Source: Trinickia caryophylli (GTDB lineage: Bacteria; Pseudomonadota; Gammaproteobacteria; Burkholderiales; Burkholderiaceae). From it: a stretch of 64,000 nt of DNA. The stretch lies in contig NZ_CP139970.1 of the NCBI RefSeq assembly GCF_034424545.1, positions 4,154,001-4,218,000 on the forward strand, written 5' to 3'. A program made the translations under genes and the position numbers. Below the pieces are notes generated by a model. It ran no database searches. It saw only the letters and a program-made list of their open reading frames with translations, and was not told the DNA's origin. How positions within the stretch are numbered: position 1 is the stretch's first letter; every line of letters starts with the position of its first letter. Of this stretch, positions 8,901 to 15,846 are shown piece after piece.

Positions 8901-9724
8901 GCGGCTGACGGCGGCGCGCCGAAGCGAAAACTCGACGCCGTGAGTCCGCCCATGAAATCGGTCTGGTGATAGGTGGTCGCGCCAGCCTCGTGCCATGCAG
9001 CGCCCACGACGACCATGAGCGGAAGCAGATGGTCCTCACGCGGGTGCGCGAGGCGCGCGCACGGCGCGTCCTGCCATGCGAGGAGGCGCTGGGCACGCTC
9101 GTCGGGCGACGCGTGAACCAGCGTTTGCTGCAGCCACGCGTCGAATTTCCGGGACGGCTCGTATCCGCTCGTGCCACGCATGATCCGCAGATTGTGAAAG
9201 CTGAGGCCGCTGCCGAGGATCAGTACGCCTTCGTCGCGCAGCGGCGCCAACGCCCGGCCGGCCTCGAGATGCAACATGGGATCGAGCCCGGTGTCGAGAG
9301 ACAGTTGAACCACGGGAATGCTTTCGTCCGGATAAAGCGGCTTTATCACGCTGAAGGTGCCATGATCGAAGCCGCGTGCCGGATCCGGCCGGGCATCGAT
9401 GCCGCCCGCGCGGAGCAGATCCTGTACGCGCCGCGCAAGCTCCGGCGAGCCGGGAGCGCCGTACCGGATGTGATAGAGATACTCGGGAAAGCCGTAATAG
9501 TCGTAGACCATCCCCGGGTTCGCGCCCGACGAGACGGCAAAGCCCGTTTCTTCCCAGTGGCCTGAAATCACGAGCACCGCTTTGGGCGCATCGCCGAGTT
9601 CGGCGCGCATTTCGGCCAACGATCGTTCGAGTTCGGCGAAATTGTTGCGAAACTCGCCGGTCATGTAGGGCCACGGGCCGCCGCCGTGGCTGATGAAATA
9701 AGTTGGAAGCCTGGATTCGGTCAC
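8894..9724 (-). CDS. class III extradiol dioxygenase, LigB/DODA (4,5-DOPA dioxygenase) family
   Basis: The protein has 276 aa and the DODA-type ring-cleavage fold: TYFISHGGGPWPYM near the N-terminus holds the first iron His, and VISGHWEE, DHGTFS and LGSGLSFHNLR follow in family order. Members open catechols or DOPA, and the physiological substrate is often unknown (YgiD-like). The chosen start is GTG 9724, because an AGGTGG box lies 7 bases upstream and the family begins just there; a longer frame upstream has no family match. It is divergent from a LysR gene that probably controls it. Confidence 0.8.
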   Translation of the reverse strand: MTESRLPTYFISHGGGPWPYMTGEFRNNFAELERSLAEMRAELGDAPKAVLVISGHWEETGFAVSSGANPGMVYDYYGFPEYLYHIRYGAPGSPELARRVQDLLRAGGIDARPDPARGFDHGTFSVIKPLYPDESIPVVQLSLDTGLDPMLHLEAGRALAPLRDEGVLILGSGLSFHNLRIMRGTSGYEPSRKFDAWLQQTLVHASPDERAQRLLAWQDAPCARLAHPREDHLLPLMVVVGAAWHEAGATTYHQTDFMGGLTASSFRFGAPPSAAQ

Positions 9725-9838
9725 TTTTCGGTCCACCTGTGCGTTCCGGTTGGCAAGGCGCTGCGCTTCTCGAAGCGCCGGCACGGGCCGGCCTGTGTGT
9801 ACGCAGCCTGTTTCCGGAAGCATCGCGGTTTTCTGCGG

Positions 9839-9856
9839 GTTGATCAACGCGCGTTG
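9839..9856. promoter_or_regulatory. overlapping palindromes between dioxygenase and LysR gene
   Basis: GTTGATCAAC (9839-9848) and CAACGCGCGTTG (9845-9856) are perfect palindromes sharing four bases in the 166-base divergent promoter region. Position and symmetry fit a LysR-type operator serving both genes. No footprint evidence is available. Confidence 0.4.
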
Positions 9857-9890
9857 AGTTGATGCGTCGTTTCGTATATGTTGACGAACC

Positions 9891-10793
9891 ATGGATACGA
9901 TGACGAGCTTGCGCGTGTTTTGCACGGTGGCCGAATTGAAGAGCTTCTCCGCCGCGGCGAAGCGGCTGGATCTCTCCACGGCGATGGTGAGCAAACATGT
10001 GATTCATCTGGAAGGGCGTGTCGGCAACCGGTTGCTGAACCGGACGAGCCGCCACGTGAGTCTGACCGAGGCCGGCGCGCTTTATTTCAACCAGGCGAAG
10101 CAGGCGCTCGAAGGGCTCGACGAAGTCGAGGCGGCCATCAGCAACGTCACGATGACGCCGCGGGGCACCCTCAAGCTCAGCGCGCCGGTGTGGGTGGCCA
10201 GCACCCGCTTCATCCGGAAGCTGGCCGAATATAACCGGCGCTATCCCGATGTCTGCCTGGATATGGATCTGAGCGGGCGCATCGTGAATCTCGTCGACGA
10301 GGGATTCGATCTGGCCTTGCGCGCCATGACCAGCGACCGGCTCGATCCCGGCCTCGTGGCGCGCCCACTGATGCCGATCGAGTTTTGTCTCATGGCGTCG
10401 CCCGAGTATCTGAAGCGTACCGGTCGCCCGAAAAGCGTTGCCGACCTCAATGGCCATGCATTGCTGCGCTACAGCGCAATGGGCGGCACCAGCGGCATGA
10501 CGCTCGACACGCAGGAGGGCCGGCAGACCGTGACCTTCCGCACCGTGATGCAAAGCGAGAACGAAACGATCCTGCATCTGGCGGCGCTCGAAGGCATGGG
10601 CCTCGTCTTTCTGCCGACATGGATGGCTCAGCCCGATGTGGCGGCAGGGCGGCTACAGATGGTGTTGCCCGAGACGCTGAAGATCGACACGATGCTCCAC
10701 GCCGTCTATCCGAGCCGGAAGTTCCTGTCCGCCAAGGTCCGCACGTTCGTGGACTTTCTCGCTTCGCAGGCGCCGTCGGACGTCGGCGCCTGA
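9891..10793 (+). CDS. LysR-family transcriptional regulator (CrgA/DntR-like group)
   Basis: The protein has 300 aa. The N-terminal winged helix-turn-helix (about residues 2-60, TSLRVFCTVAELKSFSAAAKRL) is followed by the periplasmic-binding-like effector domain. It is transcribed away from the extradiol dioxygenase, the standard arrangement for a LysR regulator and its target. No ligand can be read from the sequence; an aromatic compound is a reasonable guess. It ends 13 bases before the convergent LysR gene, with no clear terminator between them. Confidence 0.9.
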   Translation: MDTMTSLRVFCTVAELKSFSAAAKRLDLSTAMVSKHVIHLEGRVGNRLLNRTSRHVSLTEAGALYFNQAKQALEGLDEVEAAISNVTMTPRGTLKLSAPVWVASTRFIRKLAEYNRRYPDVCLDMDLSGRIVNLVDEGFDLALRAMTSDRLDPGLVARPLMPIEFCLMASPEYLKRTGRPKSVADLNGHALLRYSAMGGTSGMTLDTQEGRQTVTFRTVMQSENETILHLAALEGMGLVFLPTWMAQPDVAAGRLQMVLPETLKIDTMLHAVYPSRKFLSAKVRTFVDFLASQAPSDVGA

Positions 10794-10806
10794 TCGGGCC
10801 CGAGCG

Positions 10807-11757
10807 TCAGGACGGCCTTGTTTTCGCGTTTCCGGCGCCGGCACGTTCCGCAAAACGCTCGACGATGACACCGCGCAGCCACGAGAGCCCCACGTCCGCT
10901 TCGCTTCGTCGATGCCAGAAGCAATGCGTTTCCAGTTCGGGAAGCCGCAGTGGCGGACGAACGAAGCGCAGCCCCATCGGTTCGCAAAACTGCTCGGCAA
11001 GTTTGTAGGGAACCGTTGCGACGCGGTCCGAATTCGCGACGATGAAAAGCGCGGTAAGAAAACTCGACACCTGATCGTGCGATGCAATGCGAATGCCGGC
11101 TTTCTCCAGGCGTTGCTCGATATCGACATACGGGCTCGCGGGATTAGCCACGAGCACGTGCCTTGCTTCGCGGAAGGCGGCGAGCGAGGTGGGCGGCTGC
11201 GAGGCGAACGGGTGGCCCGCCCGGAACACGCTTACGCAGTGCTGCTTGAAGAGGCGCGCGTGCAGCAGCCCGCCGGCCAGATCGTCGTGAGGGCCGAGCG
11301 CAAGATCGATGCGGCCTTCCTGCAGGCCGTCGCGCAACGCGGCGCCACTCGCATAGGACGCCTCGATGTGCACATGAGGCGCGTGCTGCGAACAATAGGC
11401 GAGCAGCTTCGGCAGAAAGTACACCTCGCCCACGTCGGTGACGGCAATGACGAAACGGCGCGAGTCGACGGCCGGGTCGAATGTTTCACGGCGGTCCAGC
11501 GCGGCCTGCAACAGCGCCATGCCGTGATCGATGTCCTGCGCGATCAGCGCCGCGAGCCGCGTGGGCTGCATCGTGTGTCCCGAGCGCACGAGCAGCGGAT
11601 CGTCCAGCGTCGCGCGCAGCCGCGCCAGCGCATTGCTCGCGGCCGGTTGCGACATGTTCAGGCGCCGTGCCGTGGCCGAAATATTGCGCGTTTCCATGAT
11701 GTCCTTGAATACGACCAGTAAATTGAGGTCGATGTCCCGGAGCTTGCGGGTGCTCAT
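10807..11757 (-). CDS. LysR-family regulator divergent from hmgA
   Basis: The protein has 316 aa. It shows an N-terminal HTH (LRDIDLNLLVVFKDIMETRNISATARRLNMS-type segment) and a substrate-binding domain resembling the NahR/LinR/NodD subgroup, whose members begin with a DLNLL motif. The start is taken as ATG 11757, because the in-frame GTG at 11769 lies inside the dyad that probably is its operator. Its divergent position next to hmgA-fahA-maiA suggests it regulates homogentisate degradation (inference). Confidence 0.88.
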   Translation of the reverse strand: MSTRKLRDIDLNLLVVFKDIMETRNISATARRLNMSQPAASNALARLRATLDDPLLVRSGHTMQPTRLAALIAQDIDHGMALLQAALDRRETFDPAVDSRRFVIAVTDVGEVYFLPKLLAYCSQHAPHVHIEASYASGAALRDGLQEGRIDLALGPHDDLAGGLLHARLFKQHCVSVFRAGHPFASQPPTSLAAFREARHVLVANPASPYVDIEQRLEKAGIRIASHDQVSSFLTALFIVANSDRVATVPYKLAEQFCEPMGLRFVRPPLRLPELETHCFWHRRSEADVGLSWLRGVIVERFAERAGAGNAKTRPS

Positions 11758-11763
11758 GAGATT

Positions 11764-11790
11764 ATTCACATAGTGAATGGATGGTATTCA
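11764..11790. promoter_or_regulatory. candidate LysR operator in the hmgA divergent region
   Basis: ATTCAC-ATA-GTGAAT (11764-11778) is a perfect dyad. A second dyad, TGAAT-N7-ATTCA (11774-11790), shares one arm with it, giving three evenly placed half-sites. The T-N11-A character and the location just upstream of the LysR start fit a LysR recognition and activation site. Confidence 0.5.
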
Positions 11791-11906
11791 TTGTATCTCG
11801 TTGCCGTGATAGTCCGCGGCGACGACAATCTGCTCCATGCAGTGCCGGGGCTGACAATGCGATCGCCATGAATTGCCCTGGCCGCGCAATCAGGAGGGGA
11901 CAACCA

Positions 11907-13217
11907 ATGGCTCATCAGGAAACGCAGCGCCGCTATCTGACCGGCTTCGCCAACGAATGGGCAACCGAAGCACTGCCCGATGCTTTGCCGGTCGGGCGCA
12001 ACTCGCCGCAGCGCGCGCCTTACGGTCTTTACGCCGAGCAACTGTCCGGCACGGCTTTCACTGCGCCGCGTCACAGCAACCGCCGCTCGTGGCTGTACCG
12101 GATCCGTCCCGCTGCCATGCACGAGCCTTTCGCGCCGCTGCCGGGCAAGCGATGGCTGAGCCGTTTCGACGAAGTGCCGCCGACGCCGAATCAATTGCGC
12201 TGGGATCCCCAGCCGTATCCCGATGTGCCGGCCGACTTCGTCGACGGCATGATCACGATGGCCGGCAACGGTGGACCGGAGGCGGGCGCTGGAGCGGGCA
12301 TCCACATCTACGCGGCCAATCGTTCGATGACGGACCGCTTTTTCTATAACGCCGATGGCGAGCTGCTGATCGTGCCGCAGGAGGGGCGCCTTTTCATTGC
12401 CACCGAACTGGGCGCGCTCGAAGTCGAGCCTCAGGAAATTGCCGTGATACCGCGCGGCGTGCGCTTTCGCGTCGAACTGCCCGACGCGAAAGCGCGCGGC
12501 TATGTGTGCGAGAACTACGGTGCGCTTTTCAAGTTGCCGGATCTCGGCGTCATTGGTTCGAACGGGCTTGCCAACCCGCGCGACTTCGAGGCGCCGGTGG
12601 CGCGCTACGAGGACGTCGAGGGCGATTTCGAGTTGATCGCGAAATTCCAGGGCAACTTCTGGCGCGCGAAAATCGGCCATTCGCCGCTCGACGTGGTGGC
12701 CTGGCACGGCAACTACGCGCCGTACAAATACGATCTGCGCCGCTTCAATACGATCGGCTCGATCAGCTACGACCATCCGGATCCGTCGATCTTTCTCGTG
12801 CTCCAGGCGCCGAGCGATACGCCGGGCGTCGATACGATCGACTTCGTCATTTTCCCGCCGCGCTGGCTCGCGGCCGAGAACACGTTCCGCCCACCCTGGT
12901 TCCATCGCAACATCGCCAGCGAATTCATGGGCCTCGTTCATGGCGCGTACGACGCAAAGGCCGAGGGCTTCGTGCCGGGCGGCGCGAGCCTGCACAACTG
13001 CATGTCGGGCCACGGTCCCGATGCCGAGACCTTCGAGAAAGCCAGCGCGTCGGATACGACGAAGCCGCACGCGATCCGCGACACGATGGCTTTCATGTTC
13101 GAGACGCCGGCCGTGCTGCGGCCGACGCGCTTCGCGCTCGAATCGGCTCAGTTGCAGCACGAGTACTACCGGTGCTGGCAGGGCCTGGCGAAGCACTTCA
13201 ACCCGTCGAAGGCCTGA
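11907..13217 (+). CDS. hmgA: homogentisate 1,2-dioxygenase
   Basis: The protein has 436 aa, normal for the family. It opens the ring of homogentisate to 4-maleylacetoacetate using non-haem iron. The N-terminal YLTGFANEW and the C-terminal SEFMGLVHG and [10 protein letters not shown] segments with the iron His/Glu ligands are present. The ATG at 11907 has an AGGAGG box at about 11892, while the longer frame from 11781 has none. It is followed by fahA and maiA in the same direction, completing the lower phenylalanine/tyrosine pathway to fumarate and acetoacetate. Confidence 0.96.
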   Translation: MAHQETQRRYLTGFANEWATEALPDALPVGRNSPQRAPYGLYAEQLSGTAFTAPRHSNRRSWLYRIRPAAMHEPFAPLPGKRWLSRFDEVPPTPNQLRWDPQPYPDVPADFVDGMITMAGNGGPEAGAGAGIHIYAANRSMTDRFFYNADGELLIVPQEGRLFIATELGALEVEPQEIAVIPRGVRFRVELPDAKARGYVCENYGALFKLPDLGVIGSNGLANPRDFEAPVARYEDVEGDFELIAKFQGNFWRAKIGHSPLDVVAWHGNYAPYKYDLRRFNTIGSISYDHPDPSIFLVLQAPSDTPGVDTIDFVIFPPRWLAAENTFRPPWFHRNIASEFMGLVHGAYDAKAEGFVPGGASLHNCMSGHGPDAETFEKASASDTTKPHAIRDTMAFMFETPAVLRPTRFALESAQLQHEYYRCWQGLAKHFNPSKA

Positions 13218-13285
13218 TGGCCAACGCCGCTGACATCCGGTTTGCACTCGCAAAGGCAAATCGCCTCACGTGAAGGAACAGATGC

Positions 13286-14602
13286 ATGTCGATGCTCAAC
13301 GAAACTCACGACCCGCAACTGCAAAGCTGGGTACCCTCGGCCAACACGACCGACAGTGACTTCCCGATTCAGAATCTGCCGTTCGCGGTGTTTCGCCGCA
13401 AGGGCACGCAGGAGGCGTTTCGTGGCGGCGTGGCGATCGGCGATCGTATCGTCGATCTCGGTGTTGCGGCAGGATGCTTCGACGGGCTCGCCGCTCAGGC
13501 AGCGAAGGCGGGCGCGGGCAGCAGCCTCAACGTACTGATGGCGCTGGGTCAGCCGGCGTGGTCGGCACTGCGTCTCGCGCTGTCGCGGGCACTGCGCGAA
13601 GGCGCGCCGCAGCGCGCCGCGCTCGTCGATACGCTCGTCGCGCAAAGCGACGCCGAATACGGTGTGCCTGCGCGCATCGGCGATTACACCGATTTCTATA
13701 CGTCGATTCACCATGCGACGAACATCGGCCGGCTCTTTCGACCCGACAATCCGCTGATGCCGAATTACAAGTGGGTGCCGATCGGCTATCACGGCCGTGC
13801 CTCGTCGATCGGCGTTTCGGGGCAGACATTCGCGCGTCCGGTCGGGCAAACCTGCCCGCCGGGTGCCGACACGCCGTCGGTGGGGCCCAGCAGGCGGCTC
13901 GATTACGAACTCGAGCTGGCCGTCTACATCGGGACAGGAAACGACTTGGGCACACCGATTCCGATCGATGTGGCGGAGTCGCACGTATTCGGCATCAGCC
14001 TGCTCAACGACTGGTCCGCGCGCGATATTCAGGCCTGGGAGTATCAGCCGCTCGGGCCGTTTCTTTCCAAGAACTTTGCGACGACGGTTTCTCCGTGGAT
14101 CGTCATGCTGGAAGCCCTTGCGCCGTACCGCGTGCCGTTTGTGCGCCCGCAAGGCGATCCGCAGCCGCTGGCGTACCTCGATTCGGCGCAGCAGCGCGAG
14201 CGGGGCGGCTTCGATATCGAACTCGAGCTCGGCATCGAGACGGCGAAGATGCGTGCCGCGGGGCAGACCGCCTCGCGTGTATCGCGCACGAACTATCGTC
14301 ATGCGTACTGGACGGTTGCGCAAATGGTCGCGCATCACACGGTGAACGGCTGCAACCTGCAGCCCGGAGACCTGTTCGGCACGGGCACGCTCTCGGGCCC
14401 GACGCTCGATCAGGCAGGCGCCCTGATCGAGACGACGAGCGGCGGCAAACATCCGTTCGCGCTTGCCAACGGCGAAACGCGCACGTTCCTGGAAGATGGC
14501 GATGCGGTCGTGATTCGCGGCTGGTGCGAGAAACCGGGCGTGGCGAGAATCGGCTTCGGCGAGTGCCGGGGTTCGATCGTACCGGCACGGGAAGCGGCAT
14601 GA
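13286..14602 (+). CDS. fahA: fumarylacetoacetase
   Basis: The protein has 438 aa. It hydrolyses fumarylacetoacetate to fumarate and acetoacetate, the last step of the route. The N-terminal FAH beta-barrel segment (SDFPIQNLPFAVF) and the C-terminal catalytic domain are seen. Metal and active-site motifs include DFYTSIHHATN, YHGRASSI, LDYELELA and LLNDWSARDIQAWEYQPLGPF. It lies 68 bases after hmgA, and its stop overlaps the maiA start (ATGA), so co-translation is likely. Confidence 0.96.
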   Translation: MSMLNETHDPQLQSWVPSANTTDSDFPIQNLPFAVFRRKGTQEAFRGGVAIGDRIVDLGVAAGCFDGLAAQAAKAGAGSSLNVLMALGQPAWSALRLALSRALREGAPQRAALVDTLVAQSDAEYGVPARIGDYTDFYTSIHHATNIGRLFRPDNPLMPNYKWVPIGYHGRASSIGVSGQTFARPVGQTCPPGADTPSVGPSRRLDYELELAVYIGTGNDLGTPIPIDVAESHVFGISLLNDWSARDIQAWEYQPLGPFLSKNFATTVSPWIVMLEALAPYRVPFVRPQGDPQPLAYLDSAQQRERGGFDIELELGIETAKMRAAGQTASRVSRTNYRHAYWTVAQMVAHHTVNGCNLQPGDLFGTGTLSGPTLDQAGALIETTSGGKHPFALANGETRTFLEDGDAVVIRGWCEKPGVARIGFGECRGSIVPAREAA

Positions 14603-15243
14603 AGCTTTACAGCTATTTCCGCAGTTCGGCGTCGTATCGCGTGCGCATCGCGCTCAATCTGAAAGGGCTGCCATACGACTATATGCCCGTGCATCTGCTG
14701 CGCGACGGCGGCGAGCAGCTTGCACCCGCCTACCGGGCGCTCCATTCCGACGGGCTGGTGCCGACGCTCGTTGATGGCGGCGAGCCGATCCAGCAGTCGC
14801 TCGCGATCGTCGAATATCTCGACGAGACGCATCCCGAGCCGCCGCTGCTGCCGCGGGGCCCGGCCGCGCGCGCCTATGTGCGTGCGCTCGCGCTGCAGGT
14901 GGCGTGCGAGATCCATCCGCTCGACAATCTGCGTGTGCTCAAGTACCTGACGGGCGCACTCGGCGTAAGCGAGGAGGGCAAGACGGCGTGGTACCGGCAC
15001 TGGGTGGAGACCGGCTTCGCATCGCTCGAAGAGCGGCTCGCGAACGATGTGCGCAGGGGCATGTTTTGCCATGGCGATCAACCTACGCTCGCCGATCTAT
15101 GCCTGATTCCGCAGGTGTTCAATGCACAGCGCTTTCAGATTGATATGCAGCCTTACCCGACGATCATGCGGATCCACGATGCTGCGATGACGCTTGACGC
15201 TTTCGTGCGAGCTTCGCCGGGCCGGCAGCCCGACGCGCAGTAG
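14599..15243 (+). CDS. maiA: maleylacetoacetate isomerase (zeta-class GST)
   Basis: The protein has 214 aa. It is a glutathione-dependent cis-trans isomerase that converts maleylacetoacetate to fumarylacetoacetate. The N-terminal thioredoxin-fold motif is SSASYRVRIAL: the zeta signature with Ala in place of the Cys of SSCSWRVRIAL, while the catalytic first Ser is kept. The middle holds PTLVDGG and QQSLAIVEYLDETHPEPPLLP, and the C-terminus has a normal GST helical domain. It is coupled to fahA by an ATGA overlap. Functional order in the pathway is hmgA, maiA, fahA. Confidence 0.95.
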   Translation: MKLYSYFRSSASYRVRIALNLKGLPYDYMPVHLLRDGGEQLAPAYRALHSDGLVPTLVDGGEPIQQSLAIVEYLDETHPEPPLLPRGPAARAYVRALALQVACEIHPLDNLRVLKYLTGALGVSEEGKTAWYRHWVETGFASLEERLANDVRRGMFCHGDQPTLADLCLIPQVFNAQRFQIDMQPYPTIMRIHDAAMTLDAFVRASPGRQPDAQ

Positions 15244-15512
15244 GCGCGCGGCGCGCTTCGTTCGCAGACCCTCGATGGTCCTGAGCGTTGACCGGTCGGC
15301 CTTGCGTGAGATCGCCGCGCGTGCCTGTACCGAAGGCTTCACGCAACAGTCGATGCCGGCAGTGCCAAATTGGAACGCCGGCGGCTTGCGGATGGCGAAG
15401 CCGATCCACGCGATTGGAACTCCTCTGGCGGGACAATTTATCGCTATTTTTTTCTCTGGCCCATTGATTGCGATCAAGCCGCGTCGATGATCCGCTGACC
15501 GACGCCACGAGG
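15244..15512. other. intergenic region after maiA, no gene seen
   Basis: Neither strand shows a credible reading frame here. No T-rich terminator hairpin follows maiA. The T-run near 15441-15449 lacks an adjacent strong stem. Confidence 0.5.
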
Positions 15513-15526
15513 TTGATTCAAATCAA
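15513..15526 (+). promoter_or_regulatory. perfect FNR/Anr-type box
   Basis: TTGAT-TCAA-ATCAA matches the FNR consensus TTGATNNNNATCAA at every defined base. Its centre is about 57 bases before the ATG at 15577, so a class II promoter (centre -41.5) would start transcription near 15561, just before the AGGAGG at 15563. It probably switches on the YdaT-like gene and the oxidoreductase-patatin gene in low oxygen (inference). Confidence 0.75.
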
Positions 15527-15576
15527 AGCAACCGCCGATCGATCTCGCGAAGCTGTGTGGCGAGGAGGTTGCAAGC

Positions 15577-15846
15577 ATGCAATGGGATACCACCCGCTAT
15601 CCGGTGTCGATGCGCAACATGGAACCGTGGATCCGCGATAAGGCAATCGAGATTGCCAATGCGCTGCTCCGGGAAGGTGTTGCCGAAGACAGCGCGATTC
15701 GCATCGCCATCGCACAGGCGAAGCGTTGGGCCGCGAGGTCGATACGGCGGGATAGGTGCGATGAGGCGCTCGCGCCGATGAAGCGTCCATCGCGCGTCCG
15801 AGGCGATGCCCATTCTCGAAAAGCGCCATTCGGAGCGAATTCCTGA
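15577..15846 (+). CDS. YdaT-like small protein (N-terminal module only)
   Basis: The protein has 89 aa. The first ~50 residues follow the pattern of YdaT-like small stress proteins: a WDTTRYPVSMRNM start, then RDKAIEIANALLREG and a SAIRIAIAQAKRWA helix. The DUF2188-like second half found in longer family members is absent, and the last ~35 residues are basic and low-complexity. A good AGGAGG (15563-15568) precedes the ATG. It lies directly downstream of the FNR box, and its stop overlaps the next start. Function unknown. Confidence 0.65.
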   Translation: MQWDTTRYPVSMRNMEPWIRDKAIEIANALLREGVAEDSAIRIAIAQAKRWAARSIRRDRCDEALAPMKRPSRVRGDAHSRKAPFGANS

